Positions 1 to 6,903 of a DNA stretch of 10,976 nt are shown here, in pieces (within the stretch, counting starts at the first letter, position 1; each line of letters begins with the position of its first letter). The DNA comes from Laetiporus sulphureus 93-53. Its lineage: Eukaryota > Basidiomycota > Agaricomycetes > Polyporales > Laetiporaceae. Under the pieces are notes generated by a model that worked only from the letters and a program-made list of their open reading frames with translations, was not told the origin of the DNA and searched no databases. The position numbers and the translations under genes are program-made. The stretch covers positions 184,221 through 195,196 of the forward strand of contig NW_024468564.1 in the NCBI RefSeq assembly GCF_001632365.1. Direction: 5' to 3'.

Positions 1-93
1 GTCTGTGGCTGAGTGGCATGAGATATTGGTGAAGCACGTGATCTGTGGTGTGAGAAAAGTCACGTGCGGACTTTGTGGCGAAAATCTGTGACA
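1..93 (-). repeat. Family-B LTR fragment (outer 5' edge, minus orientation)
   Basis: These bases match 10638-10730 at 89 of 93 positions with no gaps, and both copies end in the same CTGTGACA. The match to the complete LTR at 10011-10730 shows that base 93 is the TG edge of a minus-oriented family-B LTR whose remainder lies left of the window. The four differences (positions 38, 49, 50, 67) are all transitions, and two are at CpG. Two CACGTG E-boxes are present, at 35-40 and 61-66. There is no polypurine tract or pol sequence to the right of base 93, only family-A gag. So this is an outer element edge, most simply a solo LTR or the 5' LTR of an element lying to the left. The five bases after it (AAGGG, 94-98) are a candidate target-site duplication, but the partner is not visible. 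Confidence 0.85.
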
Positions 94-102
94 AAGGGCC
101 AG

Positions 103-1305
103 ATGGACGCCATTTACGGCAACATGGTCGCCCTGAAGGAGGCACAGGAAAAGATCATGACCTATATCGTTGGGCTGGAAACCCGGCTCAACAATGCTAT
201 AATCAATGTGCCCTCCACAAGTATCCAACAACCGGCTGGCCAATCCAGTCAATCACCCTGCCGAATCAAGCTCCCAGATCCTCCCAAATACTCGGGAAGA
301 AAATTGTCAGAAAACTTCGAGACCTGGTTCACCAACCTTCTCATATGGCTCAATTACAATCACTTTATGGATGACAAGGACAAGATTCAGCAGGCCAACA
401 TGCATCTGGAAGGAGGAGCAGCTCTGTACATGAAAGAGTATGCAATCAAGCTCGCTTCTGGACAAAACATCGGCACATGGGCAGAATACACCCGGAAACT
501 GGAAATGGCATATAAGACACTTGACCCCAAGCACACAGCACAATCCCTGCTAGATGCACACTGCGCAATCTGCCACAAGACGATGATTGCCTTCGCAGAG
601 AATTTCAGGGCTTACGCCCCTGAATCAGGATACTCTGACGAAGATTTAATTGTCAAGATCAGGGAACAACGGTCGACCCATATTCAAATGGTCATGTCGG
701 TAACAGAGACTCTAGATCCCTCGAAGATTCCAACCACTTGGATGGACTATCTCGAGTTCTGCCTGGAGATTGAAATCAAACATCTCCAGCAAATTTCAGG
801 AAACAAGTCTATTGGACAGACCACGGCAACAAAGGCGGCCGCCCCCAAGAACCCTAATGCAATGGACACAAGCACACGAATCGCACATGAACTTTCCCCG
901 GAACAGGACAGGTGGCTGGCAAAGAAACTATGTTTGTTTTGCAGAAAGCATGCCTATGAACGAGGAAAGCGGTGCCCCTCTCCCAAGCCAGAATACAAGG
1001 GCAAGCAGTTTCAAACACGATCTGCCCCGAAACAAGGAAAAGGAAAGGGCAAGGCGACAAACGTGCGACAGGTGGAAGAAGAAAGTAGCACGGGATCATC
1101 AGCTCAAATTGCGGCATTAGAACAAGCAATTGCTGCACTTCGTGGGATGAGCACGACCTCGACTACTCCCCCATCCAGCAAAGGCAAGGACAAGGCAAAG
1201 GGCTCAGACACAGCATCAACGGCATCGGCATCAACGGTCAAGGACACCAATGCGAGAATCACCGAGTTGAATGAATTCTCGGAGGATTTTCAGTACGAAG
1301 TGTAG
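103..1305 (+). CDS. Gag polyprotein of gypsy element A
   Basis: This 400-residue open frame has no internal stop. It would form the particle shell that packages element RNA in the cytoplasm. The N-terminus (about residues 1-35) is a charged, probably coiled-coil stretch. The capsid-type Retrotrans_gag region (about 55-200) includes the family-like strings KLEMAYKTLDPK and APESGYSDEDLI. A cysteine motif follows, with C at residues 277, 280 and 291. It resembles the CX2CX4HX4C zinc knuckle, but Tyr stands at the usual His position and the last spacing is five residues, so zinc binding is doubtful. A Lys/Gly-rich basic tract and a Ser/Thr/Ala-rich tail close the protein. I chose ATG 103 because it has a good context and begins the charged helix. 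The frame is open back through the LTR fragment to a GTG at 64, so the native start could lie upstream of the insertion. Pol overlaps its last 31 bases in the -1 frame. Confidence 0.85.
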   Translation: MDAIYGNMVALKEAQEKIMTYIVGLETRLNNAIINVPSTSIQQPAGQSSQSPCRIKLPDPPKYSGRKLSENFETWFTNLLIWLNYNHFMDDKDKIQQANMHLEGGAALYMKEYAIKLASGQNIGTWAEYTRKLEMAYKTLDPKHTAQSLLDAHCAICHKTMIAFAENFRAYAPESGYSDEDLIVKIREQRSTHIQMVMSVTETLDPSKIPTTWMDYLEFCLEIEIKHLQQISGNKSIGQTTATKAAAPKNPNAMDTSTRIAHELSPEQDRWLAKKLCLFCRKHAYERGKRCPSPKPEYKGKQFQTRSAPKQGKGKGKATNVRQVEEESSTGSSAQIAALEQAIAALRGMSTTSTTPPSSKGKDKAKGSDTASTASASTVKDTNARITELNEFSEDFQYEV

Positions 1306-1346
1306 ACAAGTCTGGTACTACACTTCATGATGATTGTATTAGTACC

Positions 1347-1727
1347 ATGAGAATGAATGTACCTAGCGACCATCTATATATTGCATCTGCGGATTTTTCT
1401 AAACATTCGATTGAACTGCCGATAAAATTCGTATCACGGGAAATCCAGACAACGGCCTTATTGGATTCTGGAGCATTCTCCTGCTACATTGATCAGAGAT
1501 GCGCTCAAAAATACGAGTTTAAGATGATATCACTGAACTGTGAAATAAGAATCCTCAACACAGACGCCAGCCCCAACAAGGGTGGCACAATTACTCATCG
1601 TGTAGTCACCAGCATCTTGATCGGGGAGCACCGATCCACCGAGAGTTTGCTCATCACAAACCTCGGACACATGTCAATGATCCTTGGCATGAAGTTTCTA
1701 CAAGAACACAACCCCCGAGTTGACTGA
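1347..1727 (+). pseudogene. Retropepsin-like aspartic protease domain of element A
   Basis: This domain would cleave the Gag-Pol precursor as a homodimer. The active-site string ALLDSGAF has its catalytic Asp codon at 1464-1466. The C-terminal flap-proximal signature MILGMKFLQEHNPRVD is at about residues 111-126 from ATG 1347; the family usually reads ILGxxWLxxHNPxxDW. The codon after the final Asp is TGA (1725-1727), where Trp is expected, so TGG to TGA is the likely change. The frame continues past the stop through an acidic, Lys/Glu-rich connector (1728-2057) of the kind that joins protease to RT in fungal gypsy elements. That connector has a second stop, TAG at 1983-1985, likely from CAG. 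The catalytic residues are intact. Confidence 0.88.
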
Positions 1728-2057
1728 GAACATAGAGAGGTCACGTTCTCAAGGTGCAGACACATGAAGAAGCAACAAGTCAGAGTAAGCGAGGGAGAAG
1801 TCAACCTTTTGTTGCAACCTCGACTCGAAGATGAAGCAGTTCTTCCCGATGTACACATGGATGACGGGTGGGATCAGAAAGATGACTTCATCAATTGGAT
1901 AGACTTGCAAGACCAGGATCTTCGTAACATGGTGCACGACATCCTAGGCATAAGCAAGAAGGTAAAGAAGCATTTGGTAGAATAGCCGGCAGAAGAGATA
2001 CAGGACAAAGAATATTGGTCCAGATTCGTCCCTCCAGAATTTCATCAATTTGGAGAT

Positions 2058-2873
2058 GTGTTCTCAAAGAAGAGCTCGGAAAGAATGCCGACGCGTAAGT
2101 CCTATGATCATGCAATAGATCTTGTCCCAGACGTGGCAACCCCGAGACCAGCAAAAGTATACCCCATGTCTTTACGAGAGAAGAATTCACTCGATGAATG
2201 GATTGATGGCAAACTAGTCAAAGGCTACATTCGACCCTCTAAATCCCCTTATGTGGCCCCGATATTTTTCGTAAAGAAGAAAGATGGCTCTCTTAGACTT
2301 GTCCAAGACTACAGGGCATTAAACAGTATCACTAAGAAGAACAAATTCCCACTCCCGCGAATCAATGATCTCATTGATGGACTCTCAAGAGCTAGTATAT
2401 TTACTACACTAGACCTGAGATGGGGGTACAACAATGTACGCCTTCGCAAGGGAGATGAGGAAAAAGCAGCGTCCATTACCCATAGAGGATTATTTGAACC
2501 CACTGTAATGTACTTCAGATTCTGTAACGCCCCTAGCACTTTCCAGGCCATGATGAACGACGTCTTAGGTGATCTCATTCGCACTGGAAAGGTGGCAGTC
2601 TATATAGATGACATCATTATCTTCACGGATAACCAAGAAGAGCACGACCGTCTAACCAAAGAAGTCCTACAACGGCTCAGAGACAATGATCTATTCGTGA
2701 AACCAGAAAAGTGTCACGTTGCAACCACTTTTGTCAAGTTTCTCAGACTCATAATCTCAAAAGGGTCGATACAGATGGACTCAGAGAAGGTCGACGGTGT
2801 GCTCAAATGGCCAGTGCCCACCAAGGTTAAGCAAGTGCAAGCATTCCTTGATCTGGCAAATTTTTATCGATGA
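2058..2873 (+). pseudogene. Reverse transcriptase domain of element A
   Basis: The RT core is complete to its end. RPSKSPYVAPIFFVKKKDG opens the fingers, QDYRALN follows, LDLRWGY carries the first catalytic Asp (2412-2414), and VYIDDII carries the YIDD box (2601-2612). The TGA at 2871-2873 interrupts the conserved ANFYRRFI string exactly at its second Arg, so CGA to TGA is the likely change. Three conserved glycines are altered in ways that G-to-A explains: Arg in YFRFCNAPSTFQ (2517-2519, usually FGFCNAP or FGLCNAP), Arg in KFLRLIIS (2745-2747, usually FLGxxIS) and Asp in FLDLANFY (2850-2852, usually LGxANFYR). Beyond the stops, RT activity would therefore probably be impaired by missense change. 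Confidence 0.92.
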
Positions 2874-3378
2874 TTCATTAAGGATTTCGGCTCGATGACC
2901 CAACCCTTGACTCTATTAACATGTAAAGATGCTCAATGGAAATGGGAAGAACCTCAACAAAAGGCATTCGAGGCCCTCAAAACTGCATTCACTTCTGCCC
3001 CGATTTTAGCACTCCCCAATGCAACACGTCCCTTTAGACTAGAGATGGATGCCTCGGACTTTGCCACAGGCACGGTCCTTGAACAGTTGGGAGAAGATGA
3101 ACTCTGGCATCCTGTCGCTTATTACTCCAAGTCACTCAATGAACACGAGCAAAACTATGAGATCTACGACAAGGAAATGCTAGCCATCATTCGGGCATTG
3201 GAAGAATATAGACAATACTTTGAAGGACACCCTCACCCGGTTGAGATATGGTCGGATCACCTTAATCTCACCTATTTCTGATAAGCTCAGACATTGACCA
3301 GACGACAAGCTCGATGGTCACTTTACCTTACATGCTTCAATTTCATTCTCTGTCACCGCCCCGGAAAGACAATGTTGC
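2874..3378 (+). pseudogene. RNase H domain and tether of element A
   Basis: RNase H degrades the RNA strand of the RNA:DNA hybrid. The region begins FIKDFGSMTQPL directly after the RT stop and continues through EMDASDFATG (Asp 3048-3050), YDKEMLAI (Glu 3174-3176) and IWSDHLNLTYF (Asp 3255-3257), the D-E-D acidic triad of the family. Two adjacent stops, TGA (3279-3281) and TAA (3282-3284), follow. In family terms they sit where YFRQAQ or similar is normal, so CGA and CAA each with one C-to-T would explain them. The frame then reads a Gln/Arg-rich RNase H tail with HRPGKT. About one extra base within CTTCTCC (3387-3393) shifts the frame, so that SRRPDHE is read in the +1 frame. Confidence 0.88.
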
Positions 3379-4794
3379 ATGCCGATCTTCTCCAGGAGGC
3401 CAGATCATGAGAAGGTGGTGAGCAATGACAATTCAGGGCAAACTTTGCTTCGACCCGAATATTTTGCCATCCACGCAATCTCAGCCACTCATTCCTCCGA
3501 AGTTGATGATGCAAAACTTCTGGAAAGAGTGAAATCGGCACTACAAGATGACGGAATGACCAAAGGGTACCAGCACCTACTAAAAACTGGCAAGCGAGAG
3601 TTCGAAAAAGACCTCCAAGAGTGGAACTTTGAGCATGGATTGCTGCTTAGAAGAGGAAAGGTCTATGTTCCAAAAGACTCTATGCTGCGGAATGAGCTGA
3701 TCAAGCTGCACCACAATATCTTCATGGCTGGACATCCTGGACGATGGAAGATGCAAGAGCTGATCAGCAGGAATTACTGGTGGCCAGGGCTCATCATTGA
3801 TGTAAAGAAGTACGTCCAAGGCTGTGTAACTTGTCAGAGAAACAAGACGAGCAAGCAAAAGCCTTACGGACTATTACGAACTAACCCGGTACCAGAGGGG
3901 CCTTGGGAAATGGTTACATGTGACCTGATTACACAGTTACCATCAAGCCCAGACCATAGGAGAGAAAAAAAGACTGCCATCCTGGTAGTCGTCAACAGAT
4001 TTACCAAACATGCTCACTTCTACCCAGTAGATGACATGGTGACAGCATCTCAAGTAGCGTCAATCTTTTACAATGAAGTATTCAAACTCCACAGAATTCC
4101 CCGACAGATCATATCTGATTGAGGCACACAGTTCTCAGCCAAGCTATTCCAGGAGTTATGCCAGAAACTTCACATTAAGTCTACGATGTCTACAGCCTAT
4201 CACCCGAAAACTGATGGACAGACTGAACAAGTCAACCAAATTCTGGAACAATACCTGCGTATGTACTGCAATTACTGACAAACTGACTGGGCCACACTAT
4301 TGTCCACAGCGGAATTCGCATACAACAACCAAGCTTCAGAATCGACAGGCCTGTCCCCATTTTTCATTGAGCATGGTCGACACCCCCGAATGGCACCAGA
4401 CGTACTGAAAGGAATACAGTATCCATCCCTGTAACACTTATTCCATAACCGTGATCAAGCACAGGAGCAAGCACGTGCCGCTCTGTCATTAGCAGCAGAA
4501 AGAATGAAATGGTATTTCGATCTCAAAAAGCAGGACGTCCCTTTCAAAGTAGGAGACGAAGTGCTTATTCGAGGAAAAGATCTCCATGTAAAGATCAAAA
4601 GTCAGAAACTTGTGACACAGAACTATGGACCTTTCAAAATCCTCAAAAAGATCGGAACCGTATCCTTCAAACTGCAATTACCGGCAGACATGAGGCTGCA
4701 TCCAGTGTTTCATGCTTCAAAGCTCATAATGTTCCATCAAGACTCTATCCCTGGATGCGTACCTCCCCCTAACCCTCCAGTCATGATAGATGGA
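3379..4794 (+). pseudogene. Integrase of element A (HHCC, DDE core, GPY/F module)
   Basis: Integrase inserts the cDNA copy into the chromosome. From 3379, the HHCC zinc domain includes LIKLHHNIFMAGHPG and CVTCQRNK. The core has the first Asp in TCDLITQLPSS (3922-3924), the second in QIISD (4117-4119) and the Glu in DGQTEQVNQ (4225-4227). The last two are separated by 35 residues, the classic D,D35E spacing. The TGA at 4120-4122 falls directly after the second Asp, where SDRGTQF is universal, so CGA to TGA is the likely change. More stops are at 4276 (TGA) and 4432 (TAA). The GPY/F module follows: YGPFKILKKIG at about 4624 and LHPVFHASKL. All three catalytic acids are preserved. Confidence 0.92.
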
Positions 4795-4965
4795 GAAGAA
4801 GAGTGGGACGTGGAGGACATCCTAGATTCCAGAGTCAGGTATAACAAAACTCAGTATCTCGTCAAGTGGTTAGACTATGACCACAGCGATAATACTTGGG
4901 AACCACTGGAAAACCTCATGAATGTCAAAGACAAAGTGGAGGAATTCCATAAGATGCACCCAAAT
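4795..4965 (+). pseudogene. Chromodomain of element A integrase
   Basis: The frame reads EEEWDVEDILDSRV, then TQYLVKWLDYDHSDNTWEP, then LENLMNVKDKVEEFH. This matches the chromodomain pattern (xVExIL...YLVKWxGYxxxxxTWEPxxNL...) of chromovirus integrases. Family knowledge is that such domains bind methylated histone H3 tails and steer insertion into heterochromatin. The aromatic positions WDVEDIL, VKW and TWEP are kept. Asp replaces the usual Gly in WxGY, which could be a G-to-A missense like those in RT or could be native. There is no stop within the domain, but the preceding integrase is broken. Confidence 0.85.
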
Positions 4966-5025
4966 GCTCCAAGAGCCAAGCCGCGAACCTGCAAAGAACA
5001 TAAAATCGCTCTGACTGATCACCCT

Positions 5026-5454
5026 GATGAATTCATGGTCTTTTTCCACACCCATCCAAATGTCCATGCACCTTATAAGGGATCTGAGAAGGCCGTTGGA
5101 TGGGACGTCAAGTCTGTACAAGACTTAAACATTCCCCCACACTCCAGAATGCTGGTGGGCACCGGGCTTGCAGTAAACCCTCCAAAATGGACATACATCT
5201 GAGTGGCCCCCCGAAGTGGGCTCGCCCTCAAAGGAATCAATGTCGCAGCAGCGGTAATTGACCCAGACTACACAGGGAAAATCAAGGTGATACTCGTTAA
5301 CACCACCAGCAAACCATTCAAGGTCAGGACAGGCGATCGTGTCGCACAACTCATACACAAATACTACGCTCCAGGAATCATTACTGAGACTGATAGTTCA
5401 CTCGCAAAGTAAACCATACGAGGCGACAAAGGCTTTGGCTCATCGGGACGATGA
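5026..5454 (+). pseudogene. dUTPase domain at the C-terminus of element A Pol
   Basis: dUTPase hydrolyses dUTP to dUMP and pyrophosphate, keeping uracil out of new DNA; the trimeric family has five conserved motifs. All five can be read here. Motif 1 is AVGWDVKS (Asp 5104-5106), motif 2 is [10 protein letters not shown] (5206 on), motif 3 is [11 protein letters not shown] with its catalytic-type Asp, motif 4 is TGDRVAQLI, and motif 5 is RGDKGFGSSGR immediately before the terminal TGA at 5452-5454. Two stops break it: TGA at 5200-5202, just before motif 2 where an Arg is usual, and TAA at 5410-5412 between motifs 4 and 5. It directly follows the chromodomain without a separate start, so it was made as part of Pol. 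A second, related copy lies at 10749-10976. Confidence 0.92.
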
Positions 5455-5472
5455 ACCTTGAGAAGGGGGTGA
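5455..5472 (+). other. Polypurine tract region of element A
   Basis: The purine run GAGAAGGGGGTGA sits immediately before the TG of the 3' LTR, where the plus-strand primer is generated. It begins only a few bases after the dUTPase stop codon. The 18-base distance from stop to LTR is the same as in family B. Confidence 0.85.
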
Positions 5473-5558
5473 TGTCACAGTTTTACCTGATAAGTCATTA
5501 TAGGAACATATGCTATTAGAGGCATATCATTTTTCATCATTTCACGTCGCACAAAGAA

Positions 5559-5636
5559 TCACGTGACCTAAAGAGATAAGATAATGAGGCATCTAGTCAC
5601 ATGACCTCAGATCTCTCTTGGCATTGTCACGTGACA
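5559..5636. promoter_or_regulatory. E-box (CACGTG) cluster in the U3 of LTR A
   Basis: TCACGTGAC lies at 5559-5567, the one-base variant TCACATGAC at 5597-5605, and TGTCACGTGACA, a perfect 12-base palindrome, at 5625-5636. CACGTG is the core bound by fungal bHLH factors of the Cbf1/Pho4 type. Spacing of about 30-40 bases and the position 200-275 bases upstream of the TATA box fit an enhancer. The binding factor is inference. The family-B LTR edge also carries CACGTG sites. Confidence 0.5.
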
Positions 5637-5833
5637 CCGAGTTCCTCGGCATTGCGTCATATGTCGCAATTGCCATGATGTCATATTGCGTGCTCAAGAG
5701 GAGCTCCGTCTCTGTGGGGTATTATTAGGCAGACAATCAGGATAATTGAGACAAGTCGTACGATTGTAGCATGGTCCAGTAGCATAGCGTGTGACTCACT
5801 TACGTAGTACTGTATAGTAGCTAGACAATCATG

Positions 5834-5841
5834 TATATAAG
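5834..5841 (+). promoter_or_regulatory. TATA box of LTR A
   Basis: TATATAAG is the only strong TATA-type sequence in the LTR. It is followed by GACGAGGAGGA, and the B LTR has the same TATATAAG followed by GAGGACGAA. Transcription should begin a few tens of bases downstream and define the start of R. Confidence 0.65.
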
Positions 5842-5983
5842 AACCAGCAAGACGAGGAGGAGACCTCAGTCTTATTCTCCTTCATCCACCACTACCATCA
5901 CAGAGGGGTCTTACCAGACACTCTCAGTGTGCTATATATCTAGTATCATCCTCACCATTGTGATAGCACCCCTCGCCTCACCA

Positions 5984-5989
5984 GTAAGT
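5984..5989 (+). other. Possible 5' splice site (GTAAGT) in R/U5 of LTR A
   Basis: CACCAGTAAGT is a good match to the fungal donor consensus, 150 bases downstream of the TATA box. The B LTR carries CTAGTAAGT at a similar place. Conservation between two otherwise diverged LTRs is the only evidence, and the acceptor that would pair with it is outside the visible leader. Confidence 0.3.
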
Positions 5990-6129
5990 CTTACTCTGCG
6001 ACTAGCGACTCAGCCTCATCAGTGGGCACGTCATATCGCCACAGCTCGTCGCTGTAGGCTTTTACCCAGAGACCCTCAAGGAGACTCTTAGTTTGGGTTG
6101 TCTATCTTTGTCATCGATGTGCCGTGACA

Positions 6130-6903
6130 GTATGTGGGAGATACAGATGGTTCCAAAGGTAGGGGTCTAGGCAAGACCCTTCTGGTGGGTGGTGGTGGAT
6201 GTGGTGTAATATTAGGCATATTATTACGTCCTTCATCCTGTTGAGAACTGGATTCTGGGGCATGATCGTATCCTGTGTCTCTTTTTTTGCCTTTAGCAGT
6301 GATAGGAATACGATCATCATCATCCTCATCAGAATCAGATGAACTAGAAGACGATGAGTCTTCTGTCTCAGTCTCAACTGTAGCACGAGGAGCTCGTGGA
6401 GTGGTCTCTCCTTTAGGGTGAAGAGCCAATTTCTCAGGAGTCCTGGATAATGTGGAAGATGTTGGAATATCCCCTGAGGGGCCTTCCGAACTGGCTTCAA
6501 AATGAGTATGCTCAGGCAAATCTTTTCAGTACGTGAAAGAGGTCTCATCGAAGTGAGCATCTCGAGAGATAAAGACGGACCGGGATGAGCTATTCCAGAA
6601 CCTGTATCCTTTAATTCCTGCTTCATACCTGACAAAGATCATTGGCACGGCTTTAGGGTGTAGCTTCCCATGCCTTTGCTCTTCTTGTACCATTATGTTG
6701 GCTTTGCATCCAAATGTTCGCAGATATGAAAGATCCGGCACTTTGCCTTCCCAAAGTTCTATTGGTGTCTTCCAGTTCAAACACTTTCTTGGGAGACGAT
6801 TGACAACATGAATAGCTGTGTCGACTGCTAGCTTCTAGAAGCCATTACTTAAGCCTGCATGGTGACGCATAGCTTCCGCATGTCGTACAATAGTTTGTTG
6901 CCA
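6130..6903 (-). pseudogene. Copia integrase C-terminal part and acidic linker
   Basis: After the stop that follows the integrase Glu, the frame continues with WQQTIVRHAEAMRHHAG, AIHVVNRLPRK and TPIELWEGKVPDLSYLRTFG. The last is the highly conserved TPxExWxGxKP..LRxFG segment of copia integrases. Next come HPKAVPMIFVRYE and SRDAHFDETSF, equivalents of the usual PK...FVGY and SRDVxFDE motifs (Arg replaces Gly in FVGY, a possible G-to-A). A Ser run followed by an Asp/Glu run (about 6310-6360), then a Pro-rich stretch, form the usual low-complexity linker before RT. Stops are TAG (6835-6837, where Trp is likely) and TGA (6526-6528). The end at 6130 is created by LTR A. Confidence 0.85.

Larger units (their letters stand above)
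1275..5454 (+). pseudogene. Pol of gypsy element A (PR-RT-RH-IN-CHR-dUTPase), broken
   Basis: One reading frame runs from 1275 to about 3389, then shifts by +1 (one extra base near 3387-3391) and continues to the terminal TGA at 5452-5454. All the enzymes of reverse transcription and integration can be read along it. In-frame stops lie at 1725 (TGA), 1983 (TAG), 2871 (TGA), 3279 (TGA), 3282 (TAA), 4120 (TGA), 4276 (TGA), 4432 (TAA), 5200 (TGA) and 5410 (TAA). Where the family consensus is clear the lost residue is Arg (2871, 4120, 5200), Gln or Trp, and nearly every stop is explained by one C-to-T or G-to-A change. The frame upstream of 1275 is closed by TGA at 1272, so pol must be reached from gag by a -1 shift or by re-initiation, perhaps at ATG 1347. 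No canonical X XXY YYZ slippery heptamer is obvious in the overlap. Confidence 0.92.
94..6129 (+). mobile_element. Family A: Ty3/gypsy chromovirus-type LTR retrotransposon with terminal dUTPase, 5'-truncated in this window
   Basis: The order is gag, protease, RT, RNase H, integrase, chromodomain, dUTPase, polypurine tract, 3' LTR. Integrase downstream of RT/RNase H is the Ty3/gypsy order, and a chromodomain after integrase is typical of chromoviruses. The 3' LTR has clean ends (TGTCAC at 5473, GTGACA ending at 6129). The 5' LTR and primer-binding site are absent: only nine bases separate the family-B LTR edge at 93 from the gag ATG at 103, too few for a leader. Either a B element inserted into the leader or the leader was deleted. 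On the right, the element abuts the interior of a copia element. GTATG (6130-6134) is its candidate target duplication. Ten stops and a frameshift in pol mean it cannot be autonomous. Confidence 0.9.
5473..6129 (+). repeat. 3' LTR of gypsy element A (657 bp)
   Basis: The left edge is TGTCAC directly after the polypurine tract and the right edge is GTGACA, which is its inverted repeat. The right edge falls where the copia coding frame begins. The last bases, GCCGTGACA, are identical to the end of the family-B LTR. U3 (5473 to about 5860) holds an E-box cluster and a TATATAAG box. The R/U5 part contains a GTAAGT at 5984-5989. No reading frame within it looks coding. The matching 5' LTR should lie left of the window if the nested-insertion reading is right. 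Its promoter points rightwards, antisense to the copia remnant. Confidence 0.85.

Noticed and set aside
64..102. Gag start at GTG 64 within the LTR fragment
   Set aside because: It is open in frame but made of LTR-B sequence, and GTG is a poor start in fungi; ATG 103 is preferred.
1725..5202. Recoding of TGA (stop readthrough or an altered genetic code) in Pol of element A
   Set aside because: TGA replaces conserved Arg at several places (after ANFYR, after integrase SD, before dUTPase PRSG) and Trp once; TAA and TAG also occur. No single reassignment fits, whereas transitions explain all.
5831..6091. 86-codon plus-strand reading frame inside LTR A
   Set aside because: It starts at the TATA box and crosses R/U5, shows no motif, and is best explained as a chance frame.
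6111..6635. 174-codon minus-strand frame overlapping the copia linker
   Set aside because: It is an alternate frame of the same region; the true frame carries the integrase C-terminal motifs and the Ser/Asp tract.
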